NCBI GenBank assembly: GCA_021151535.1
Contig: JAGKXC010000048.1
Location: forward strand, 1 to 15,065
Length of the DNA: 15,065 bases
From: Sphingobacteriia bacterium
GTDB lineage: Bacteria; Bacteroidota; Bacteroidia; NS11-12g; UBA955
Reading direction: 5' to 3'
Program-made: the position numbers and the translations under genes
Part shown: positions 7,918 to 14,120 of the stretch, piece by piece
Layout of the letters: each line of letters starts with the position of its first letter
Position numbering within the stretch: position 1 is the first letter of the stretch
Notes under the pieces: model-generated
The model's database searches: none
Seen by the model: the letters and a program-made list of their open reading frames with translations, nothing else
What the model was told of the DNA's origin: nothing

Positions 7918-8706
7918 ATGCATAGCAGAGAAGAAATATTAGAACAATTTTCCAAATTATTGGATGTGATGAACGATTTGCGCGAAAAATGCCCTTGGGA
8001 TCGTGAGCAAACTTGGGACACCATCCGCAGCCTCACCATTGAAGAAACATTCGAGCTTTCGGATGCACTGATTCAAGGCGATGTTGAAGAAGTAAAAAAG
8101 GAATTGGGCGATATCCTGCTGCACATTGTTTTTTATAGCAAAATCGCATCGGAAGACAAAGGTTTTGACATGGGCGATGTAATCAAGTCGTTGATTGCCA
8201 AACTCATACGCCGACATCCACATATTTATGGCGATGTGGTTGCGGAGGATTCCGACAAAGTAAAACAGAACTGGGAGCAGATCAAGATCCAAGAAAAGGG
8301 CAGCAAGAAAAATGGCGTATTGGATGGAGTTCCAAAGGGATTAACGGGCATTGTTAAAGCTTATCGCATGCAAGAAAAAGCATCGCAAGTGGGCTTTGAT
8401 TGGGACAAACCGGAGGAAGCATACCACAAAATTGAGGAGGAATGGAATGAGTTGAAAGAAGCCAAAACTGCGGCCCACAAGGAGGAAGAATTTGGCGATT
8501 ACTTGTTTGCCTTAATCAATTGGGGCAGATTATCTGGCATCAATGCAGACGATGCGTTAGAGCGCACCAATAATAAATTCTACGTGCGATTCAGGAAAAT
8601 GGAGGAATTAGCCGAAGCAGAGGGTAAATCGGTTGCCGAATTATCCTTTGATGAACAAGAAGCCCTTTATCAACGCGCTAAAAAGTTGTTGGCACAAAGC
8701 AACTAA
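7918..8706 (+). CDS. mazG: Nucleoside triphosphate pyrophosphohydrolase MazG
   Basis: MazG hydrolyses (d)NTPs to the monophosphate and pyrophosphate, limiting aberrant nucleotides. The 262-residue product has the tandem-domain layout of the family. Domain one opens with CPWDREQT (25-32) and has metal ligands in the EExxE/ExxD pattern: Glu42-Glu43, Glu46, then Glu62 and Asp65 (KKELGDIL). A linker with the GVLDGVPKGL and AYRMQEKASQVGFDW segments follows. Domain two repeats the pattern at Glu174-Glu175, Glu178 and Glu191-Asp194 (EFGDYLF). The ATG is 10 bases after the aroC stop, so it is probably the last gene of the operon. It ends 17 bases from a convergent gene, and no strong terminator hairpin was seen in that gap. 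Confidence 0.95.
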   Translation: MHSREEILEQFSKLLDVMNDLREKCPWDREQTWDTIRSLTIEETFELSDALIQGDVEEVKKELGDILLHIVFYSKIASEDKGFDMGDVIKSLIAKLIRRHPHIYGDVVAEDSDKVKQNWEQIKIQEKGSKKNGVLDGVPKGLTGIVKAYRMQEKASQVGFDWDKPEEAYHKIEEEWNELKEAKTAAHKEEEFGDYLFALINWGRLSGINADDALERTNNKFYVRFRKMEELAEAEGKSVAELSFDEQEALYQRAKKLLAQSN

Positions 8707-8723
8707 TTCTATAATCAAGATTC

Positions 8724-10496
8724 TTACTCCACCACCCAAATTGCGGCATTGAGAAGCCAATTGGCGGTGATAAAATACACGCCTGATTGTGGTAGGGCGA
8801 TTTGAATCTCGCCATTTCCAGCGCTTGTCGTTGGATAAACCGCAACGCGCTGTCCTATGGCATTGATTATTTGTATTTCACCGTTTTCCGATGAGCGTTG
8901 TGGGTTTGAACCACCCGCAGTTCCCGCATTACCCAAAGAACCCGCGGCGCCTGCTGCACCACCCGCTAAAACGGATGCATTTTTCCAATACACCAATGTA
9001 GCCTCGCCTCCTGCCTTCGTTGGATTGGGATAAATTTTCAAACCCGATTCTACCTTCAGTGCCTGCGTTCCCAAACTGCCCACTTGGATAATTGGCAATG
9101 TAATCGTATCCCAACAACCTTGCACTTTACCCATGAATTTCACCAAATATCTGCCAGTATCTGAATAGGTGTATTTTGCAACACCACCCGTTGCCGTGTC
9201 TTTTGTTGTAGCTTTTACCCCAAAATCCCAAAAATATTGGGTGCTATTTAACAATGTATTACTGCCAGTAAAATTCACTTTCAGCGGCGCATATCCTATC
9301 ACCAAATCCGATTGGGCCTTTAACTGCAACTTAGGCTCCGCAATCTCAACCTCTCCTTTGTACCATTCAATACAACCTTGATTGTCCGTTTGAACAAAAT
9401 ACAATGCATGTATTTTACTGCGCGATGCCCTTGGCTCAACCATCCCCATGCTATCCATTTTTAATGGCGATTTCTGTGCTACCCATCTCCCTTTGGAAGA
9501 GGTTGTTAACCCATATTGCTTGGCCGCATCCCAATATTTTAACTCAAAACACAATGCCGGTACCGATTTTAACATCAAACGCACAGTGTCCCAAATCAAT
9601 AGGGTATCTTCCTTTGCAAAATGACATTGAGTTGCCGTATTTTGGTATTCATACTGTATGGGCAAGCGGTAAGGATACGCTGTAAAAGTATCCAACCGAA
9701 CAATGTTGTTGTTACCACTAATGTTGTTACTCCAATTCCCTCCTTTTGGCGTAGCCTGCAAGTTCAGCAAATCAAACTGTTTCATTTGCTTGCACAGCAC
9801 CAAATTGGCATTGGATGTTCTTATTGTTGTGGTATCGATTGTTACTGTGGTTTGATAGGATTGGTAACAGCCTTGGTCGGAATAAAACTCAGATTGAACG
9901 GTATTTTGGGGTTGCGAAAAATAGTACTTAAAAATGCTATCCAAACGCGTTTCAACCACTGTATTTGCCGCATCTTTTACAGAATATTTTCCATACCAAT
10001 AGCTATGGGTGGATTTGCTATAAGCCGCTAATGTTAGGGTATCTCTTCCACATTGAAGTACCTGTGGCGTTACATCCAAAGCATGCACGGGATCTACTGG
10101 TAGCGAAAAAGTTTTGCTATAATCACAACCCGAATCATCATAAATGCGTAAGTTCATTTGAACGGTGCCTTTAAAGTTGCGCACAAAAGTATCTTTTAAC
10201 ACAATCATGGAATCTGCATCCCATTGATAGTGCAAAGTTGAACCCTTAAATCCTTTTACGTCTTTGGCAAAATACACCTTGGTTGAATCCTTCAAACACA
10301 CCGTATTGCGGTTAAGTGTAAAATCCAAATTGGGCCACAACTTCTTCATATCCAATGAATCAATGGCCCATTTCCCGGTGCATTTACAGGTAGATTGAAA
10401 TGGAACCACAAAACACTTCACATAATATTTATCCTGTTGCAATCCAGTAAAATTCAGCATATTATCCGTACTGGTATAAATTGCTGGAGAACTCAA
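8724..10496 (-). CDS. C-terminal piece: Ig/PKD-like protein with T9SS sorting domain
   Basis: This 590-codon frame begins artificially at a TTG after an in-frame TAG; it has no signal peptide, so it is unlikely to work alone. It contains several Ig-like segments with Cys and repeated aromatic/Gly patterns such as TPKGGNWSN, then a PKD-type domain (about 390-471) with YFWDFG and the ending SDTGRYLVKF. From residue 486 a T9SS C-terminal sorting domain starts with KIYPNPT and includes INAIGQRV and SGVYFITA. Such domains direct export through the outer membrane and attachment to the surface. The sorting domain is interrupted by a Gly/Ala-rich insert at about 509-539. The frame is convergent with mazG. 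Confidence 0.75.
   Translation of the reverse strand: MSSPAIYTSTDNMLNFTGLQQDKYYVKCFVVPFQSTCKCTGKWAIDSLDMKKLWPNLDFTLNRNTVCLKDSTKVYFAKDVKGFKGSTLHYQWDADSMIVLKDTFVRNFKGTVQMNLRIYDDSGCDYSKTFSLPVDPVHALDVTPQVLQCGRDTLTLAAYSKSTHSYWYGKYSVKDAANTVVETRLDSIFKYYFSQPQNTVQSEFYSDQGCYQSYQTTVTIDTTTIRTSNANLVLCKQMKQFDLLNLQATPKGGNWSNNISGNNNIVRLDTFTAYPYRLPIQYEYQNTATQCHFAKEDTLLIWDTVRLMLKSVPALCFELKYWDAAKQYGLTTSSKGRWVAQKSPLKMDSMGMVEPRASRSKIHALYFVQTDNQGCIEWYKGEVEIAEPKLQLKAQSDLVIGYAPLKVNFTGSNTLLNSTQYFWDFGVKATTKDTATGGVAKYTYSDTGRYLVKFMGKVQGCWDTITLPIIQVGSLGTQALKVESGLKIYPNPTKAGGEATLVYWKNASVLAGGAAGAAGSLGNAGTAGGSNPQRSSENGEIQIINAIGQRVAVYPTTSAGNGEIQIALPQSGVYFITANWLLNAAIWVVE
8880..8972 (-). other. Gly/Ala-rich low-complexity insert within the T9SS sorting domain
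   Basis: About 31 codons encode a run dominated by Gly, Ala, Ser and Asn (AGGAAGAAGSLGNAGTAGGS is the core). They fall between the KIYPNP strand and the INAIGQRV strand of the sorting domain. Ordinary sorting domains have only a short loop here. The coding DNA is also visibly more GC-rich than its surroundings. Confidence 0.6.
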
Positions 10497-10515
10497 TGAA
10501 CCGCGATGAACCGAC
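10496..10515. repeat. Imperfect tandem 10-mer next to the in-frame stop
   Basis: ATGAACCGCG (10496-10505) is followed directly by ATGAACCGAC (10506-10515); the first eight bases are identical. The pair abuts the TAG codon that splits the large surface gene and suggests local slippage or rearrangement. Confidence 0.6.
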
Positions 10516-10540
10516 TATGTTGGCTTCACACCAACATCGG
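10511..10540. repeat. Inverted repeat interrupted by the three bases of the stop codon
   Basis: On the plus strand CCGA-CTA-TGTTGG (10511-10523) and CCAACATCGG (10531-10540) form arms around a seven-base loop (10524-10530). Leaving out CTA (10515-10517), which is the TAG on the coding strand, the arms are perfect 10-bp complements. There is no T-run to make it an ordinary terminator. Confidence 0.6.
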
Positions 10541-11312
10541 TATTCACTGTTTTGATAATAGCTTTTAGGTTATTACATCCATTCGCCGTTACAATTATTT
10601 CTGGCGATAACGGCTTGTGAACATAAACCGGTGCCGAACGAGCGGCTTCGCCATAAGTCCAATTTGAATCTGCATGTACCCTTAATGTTACAACTCCAGG
10701 AACAGAAGAATAATCGCCATTCTTTGCTACCACTTTAAATTTAAATGTTGGCGTTGAATTTCCAGTTGAATAATCTGTTTGTAGCGATGTATTCGGAAAG
10801 TTCCCATCTAAATTTCCAAGATATTTAATTGCGTTATAGGCGTTTTGGGTTTTTACCGTACTTACAATTGAATCCCCCTCACACAAATCCAATCGAGGCG
10901 GCAGATTAAAACTTGGGAATATGGTACCGATACTAATTCTATCAAAAGGAATATAGGCACTATAGGTAACCATAGAATGTGTAAGTGTAGAAAAACCTTT
11001 ATTCTGCCACTTACCATTTGCATTTTTCTTAAATTGATATACCCTAATGGCGTAAACAGATCCTTGAAAATCTTTAACAGATGTAAAAGCTATATCGCCT
11101 GTTAAACTATTCAAGTAATTACCTCTAGCTGGGGTTAAACTGGGATTCGCAGAACACGTATTAGAACTATCTGTACAATAACCATAAAAAGGAGTTTCTG
11201 TGGTATATACTTTATTGAAAATAACAGAATCGGAGGGTTTAAGTAAAGACTTTTCTGGCTTACTTAATAAATTCAATAAAAATGGAATCGCCATATTCCC
11301 CATAAATTCCAT
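10515..11312 (-). CDS. Middle piece of the split surface protein
   Basis: This 265-codon frame has no signal peptide. Its first dozen residues after the nominal ATG at 11312 overlap the previous frame and are probably not natural; meaningful sequence seems to begin at about KPEKSLLKPSDS. The body is beta-rich: an early part with several Cys, then LDLCEGDSIVSTVKT, which resembles the start of Ig-like repeats in Bacteroidota surface proteins, then TFKFKVVAKNGDYSSVPGVV and SPEIIVTANGCNNLK. It ends at the TAG in the middle of a domain that continues in the next frame as TGLQQDKYYVKCFVV. No specific function is recognisable. Confidence 0.6.
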   Translation of the reverse strand: MEFMGNMAIPFLLNLLSKPEKSLLKPSDSVIFNKVYTTETPFYGYCTDSSNTCSANPSLTPARGNYLNSLTGDIAFTSVKDFQGSVYAIRVYQFKKNANGKWQNKGFSTLTHSMVTYSAYIPFDRISIGTIFPSFNLPPRLDLCEGDSIVSTVKTQNAYNAIKYLGNLDGNFPNTSLQTDYSTGNSTPTFKFKVVAKNGDYSSVPGVVTLRVHADSNWTYGEAARSAPVYVHKPLSPEIIVTANGCNNLKAIIKTVNTDVGVKPT

Positions 11313-11967
11313 GATTCATGTAATTTACCGCATAATAAGTTTTTGAATTATAATCCATCAATTTGCTAAATCCAACATGCGAAAAAACCAGGGATTTTTC
11401 ATTAACGGCTAATTGATTGACATAAACGCGGGTGGTGGCCGTTGGATTTTGAAGTTTATTCACATTCCAATATTTACCGGGTGAAGTATGAATATTGCCA
11501 GTAAAATCGCAAGTAAAATCTAAAAATGAATTTGACTTAAAGCTCAAATTCTGCAAAACCAAATTAGAAGTTAAATCCAATGTACATTTAAAAACGATAA
11601 CATAGTATTTATTGTAACCAGAACTATTGGGTTCAATATATGTTTTACTAGTATCCTTTTGTGTGTAATAGTATCCAGTTACCCAAGGCGCATAGAGTGT
11701 AATACTGTTTTTGGCACTATCGAACACTTTCAAGAGAACGGAAGTATCAGATTTAATGCGCAGTTGATGCGTTGGATCAGTTACCACATCGGCTGAATTT
11801 CCAGAAATTTCATATAATAAATTACAGGTAATTTCAAGTTTTGAAGTAGCAATCTTTTTGACTTCAACCCAACCACCAGTAGTAGATGAACTTTCACCAA
11901 TACTGCCACAAACCGTCTTTGCGATAAAACTCAAGATGATGAAAACAATATATTTAGCGGCTTTCAT
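11260..11967 (-). CDS. N-terminal piece of the split surface protein, with signal peptide
   Basis: This 235-codon frame starts with an ATG that overlaps the stop of the upstream LamG-like gene (ATGA). The N-terminus is a signal peptide with core YIVFIILSFIA (6-16), probably cut near VCG at residues 19-21. The mature part is beta-rich and Ser/Thr-rich, without a domain I can name. It ends abruptly with GDSIFIEFIK, where an adjacent frame carries on as KPEKSLLKPS after a one-base shift. As a free-standing product it would be a secreted protein without a sorting signal, so it is best read as the front of the larger broken gene. Confidence 0.6.
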   Translation of the reverse strand: MKAAKYIVFIILSFIAKTVCGSIGESSSTTGGWVEVKKIATSKLEITCNLLYEISGNSADVVTDPTHQLRIKSDTSVLLKVFDSAKNSITLYAPWVTGYYYTQKDTSKTYIEPNSSGYNKYYVIVFKCTLDLTSNLVLQNLSFKSNSFLDFTCDFTGNIHTSPGKYWNVNKLQNPTATTRVYVNQLAVNEKSLVFSHVGFSKLMDYNSKTYYAVNYMNHGIYGEYGDSIFIEFIK

Positions 11968-13040
11968 TGAGACTGATTAATGAATATTTTCCGCTCCACA
12001 ACGCCTGAAACAGTTACGATTTTGATGGAGTACAAACCAACAGAAATATCAGGTAAAGGAACTTCCCACTTTATCTGTGAACCATCGGCTTCTGATATTA
12101 TGTTACCTAGGATATCAATAAGTTGATAATGCGTTATAATTTGAGGTGACTGTAGAAATAAAATATGATTTGCGGGATTAGGAAAAACACTTATCTGCAC
12201 AAATTGCGAATTTTCCTGATGCAATCCAAAATCAGTTAATGAAGAGATTGGAATCCATTCAGCCCAAATTCCGATATCATCAATTTTCAACCCTTTGTTA
12301 AAGGCAGCGCTATCGTATTTACTTTTCCCCAAAAACATGGAGGCCGCATAACCAAAGTTAAATGAATTCATATCAAATTTCTTTGTTAATGCTTCATCGC
12401 CATGAATCAAATTTACTGTTCTATTAAAAGATAAAACCGAAGAAGTACTATCGTATCTTACAACGTACAAATTCCAATCATTAATAGGGAATTGCAAAGC
12501 AATATTTAAAATTGCATTTCCCTTCTCAAGCAGTAACAAGTGTATAGAATCATTATTATCTGATTTTGATTGAGAATTATAAACGACCAGACGATAATCA
12601 GTTTGATCACTTCCAATATCTAACAAGTTACCATACGAATTATAATCGCGTTTTGCCCAAAATGAAATTGTAAAATCTCTGATTCTATTATTTTTTGAGA
12701 TTAAATCGCAATTCATGCAAATTCCGCCAACTTTAGAATAGCCTGAATTTAAATCCAAACACATTCTTAATGCACCTGTAGAATCAATAATACTACGATT
12801 AGAATTTGAATCAAAAAACACTCTATTCTTCCTTCCCGGCACATGTTTACAACCGTAAAGCGTGCTATGATTCAAATTATTAGAATAATCTATTAAATGT
12901 ATGGAATCATAATTCCTACATGTCCAATACCCAATTGCCTGTTTCGTTTTATAATGTCCATATTCAAAAACATCATCAAATTGAGCAGTAACCAGGGCGC
13001 AAATTGAAAAGAAAACAAGAATTAAGCTTAATCTTTTCAT
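11964..13040 (-). CDS. LamG-like protein with T9SS C-terminal sorting domain
   Basis: A 358-residue secreted protein. It has a signal peptide (core LSLILVFFSICALV, probable cut after VTA at residue 19), then a concanavalin A-like/LamG-type beta-sandwich. The latter is recognised from LIDYSNNLNHSTLYG near the front, FTISFWAKRDYNSYGNLLDI in the middle, and the late KIDDIGIW strand. The T9SS sorting domain runs from about residue 283 (SVFPNPANH) to the end, with QLIDILGNII and SVGLYSIKI. Such modules often bind or surround glycans, but no ligand can be inferred. It is clearly paralogous to the gene just upstream: GRKN, an acidic Arg/Thr stretch, CLDLNSGYSKVGG and the WAK strand all align with that protein. 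Both ends overlap neighbours by four bases. Confidence 0.85.
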   Translation of the reverse strand: MKRLSLILVFFSICALVTAQFDDVFEYGHYKTKQAIGYWTCRNYDSIHLIDYSNNLNHSTLYGCKHVPGRKNRVFFDSNSNRSIIDSTGALRMCLDLNSGYSKVGGICMNCDLISKNNRIRDFTISFWAKRDYNSYGNLLDIGSDQTDYRLVVYNSQSKSDNNDSIHLLLLEKGNAILNIALQFPINDWNLYVVRYDSTSSVLSFNRTVNLIHGDEALTKKFDMNSFNFGYAASMFLGKSKYDSAAFNKGLKIDDIGIWAEWIPISSLTDFGLHQENSQFVQISVFPNPANHILFLQSPQIITHYQLIDILGNIISEADGSQIKWEVPLPDISVGLYSIKIVTVSGVVERKIFINQSQ

Positions 13041-14116
13041 TCCTTAACAAATTGCATAGAAAATCCTCCAATTACCAATTGATACACGCCAGATTTCAAT
13101 TTAGCCACATTAATCTCAGTATTTAAATCTCCATTATCTATCAGTTTGCCATCTGAACTAAATATTTTATAGTTATGTCCAACCCTATTCAATGCATTGT
13201 ATTTATCAGTAACAATGAGTTTTGTGGTACATGGGTTTGGGGAAATTTCAATCCCAAAATTTGGAATATTCACTACTTCATTTGTTGGATCAAAATACAA
13301 AAAGTTATTACTTAAATAAAAATCATCTATAGCAATTCCAGAATTGAAAATTTCACCTGTAAACAAATTCTTTCCAAATGCGATGGAACCACACAAACCC
13401 ATATCAAGCGGCAAGGCCGTCCGCAAATTAGACATTGACTCAGCGGTCATTTTTAAATAATGATTAGCGATATTATCATAATCAGATAAACAATAAAACT
13501 CAATGCAATTATCAATTTTACTGGTCGACAACATGTTCTTTAAGTCAAGCTCTAAATAAACCCAATTATCGGTAAGCATGGGAATTGACTTTCTCGACCT
13601 AATCAGATGACTTTCCAAAAACAAATATTCTAAACTATGTTGTTGCGTAATGGAATCAAAATTAATTCTTACAACAACTCCATTTCCTTTCAATGAATCG
13701 CCCCAAGAGTACAATATTCCATGGCCAGATGGATTCACTTTTGCATAACAACAACTTCGGATTTTTTTATCGAAATTTTTCAAACTGTTAAAGGGAACAC
13801 CATCCACTTGTCCGTACCCTCCATGTAAATCCAACGCAGTTCTGGTTTCGCCCGTTGTATCTCTCCAACAATCAACAGAATGTGGATCGGGATAAAAGCA
13901 ATTTTTTCTTCCCCAAATAAACTTCACTGATCCCCCAGTAAAACCATGGCGATTGTTACCTGAAACATCTAACAGCTGATAACCAGATGAATCTTCAAAG
14001 GAATAATATCCTTGAGTAAATTGGGCCGATCCGTCATGAAATGATTCAACATATTTTTTCTGTGCAAAAAGGTCATTGCACGAGAACAATGTCAATATAA
14101 CGATGAGTCTATTCAA
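13037..14116 (-). CDS. LamG-like protein with T9SS C-terminal sorting domain (paralogue)
   Basis: A 359-residue secreted protein that is the tandem paralogue of its downstream neighbour. A signal peptide (core LIVILTLF, probable cut after LFA at residue 18) precedes a LamG-type domain opening with GYYSFEDSSGYQLLDVSGNN and later ALDLHGGYGQVDG and GIAIDDFYLSNN. A T9SS sorting domain runs from about residue 287 (EISPNPC) to the end, with KIFSSDGKLID and SGVYQLVI. LFSC at 10-13 weakly resembles a lipobox, but signal peptidase I cleavage looks more likely. The start is a TTG with no in-frame ATG nearby; the frame is open nine codons further up, reading RRIINKK before it, so the true start is uncertain. 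It lies four bases after the GH16 gene. Confidence 0.82.
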   Translation of the reverse strand: MNRLIVILTLFSCNDLFAQKKYVESFHDGSAQFTQGYYSFEDSSGYQLLDVSGNNRHGFTGGSVKFIWGRKNCFYPDPHSVDCWRDTTGETRTALDLHGGYGQVDGVPFNSLKNFDKKIRSCCYAKVNPSGHGILYSWGDSLKGNGVVVRINFDSITQQHSLEYLFLESHLIRSRKSIPMLTDNWVYLELDLKNMLSTSKIDNCIEFYCLSDYDNIANHYLKMTAESMSNLRTALPLDMGLCGSIAFGKNLFTGEIFNSGIAIDDFYLSNNFLYFDPTNEVVNIPNFGIEISPNPCTTKLIVTDKYNALNRVGHNYKIFSSDGKLIDNGDLNTEINVAKLKSGVYQLVIGGFSMQFVKE

Positions 14117-14120
14117 TTTT

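Larger units (their letters stand above)
8724..11967 (-). pseudogene. Large multi-domain T9SS surface protein, split by frameshift and stop
   Basis: Three successive minus-strand reading frames look like one ancestral gene of about 1,080 codons. The first piece (11260-11967) has a signal peptide but no ending domain. The middle piece (10515-11312) has neither. The last piece (8724-10496) lacks a signal peptide and a proper start codon but holds the PKD and T9SS sorting domains. Pieces one and two differ by a single-base shift around 11263-11283, near a five-base A/T run. Pieces two and three share a frame, interrupted only by a TAG at 10515-10517 inside what reads as one domain. Either the gene has decayed or the assembly holds two errors. 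Read-through or recoding is a less likely alternative. Confidence 0.7.

Noticed and set aside
7137..8039. Minus-strand open frames (128 and 167 codons) opposite aroC and the start of mazG
   Set aside because: aroC and mazG carry full sets of family motifs; the antisense products are shadows with no domain or signal.
8707..8723. Possible bidirectional terminator between mazG and the convergent gene
   Set aside because: Only a 9-base palindrome (AAGATTCTT) is present at the junction, with no GC-rich stem or T-run.
9169..10174. Plus-strand open frames opposite the C-terminal surface-protein piece
   Set aside because: The minus strand encodes recognisable PKD and T9SS domains; the plus-strand products look random.
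10515..10517. TAG decoded as an amino acid (recoding)
   Set aside because: No tRNA or insertion element was visible and other genes give no sign of UAG reassignment; mutation or assembly error is simpler.
11255..11300. Programmed -1 frameshift at the T-rich run
   Set aside because: Moving from the first to the second frame needs a +1 (or -2) shift, and no X_XXY_YYZ site in the right phase with a downstream structure was seen.
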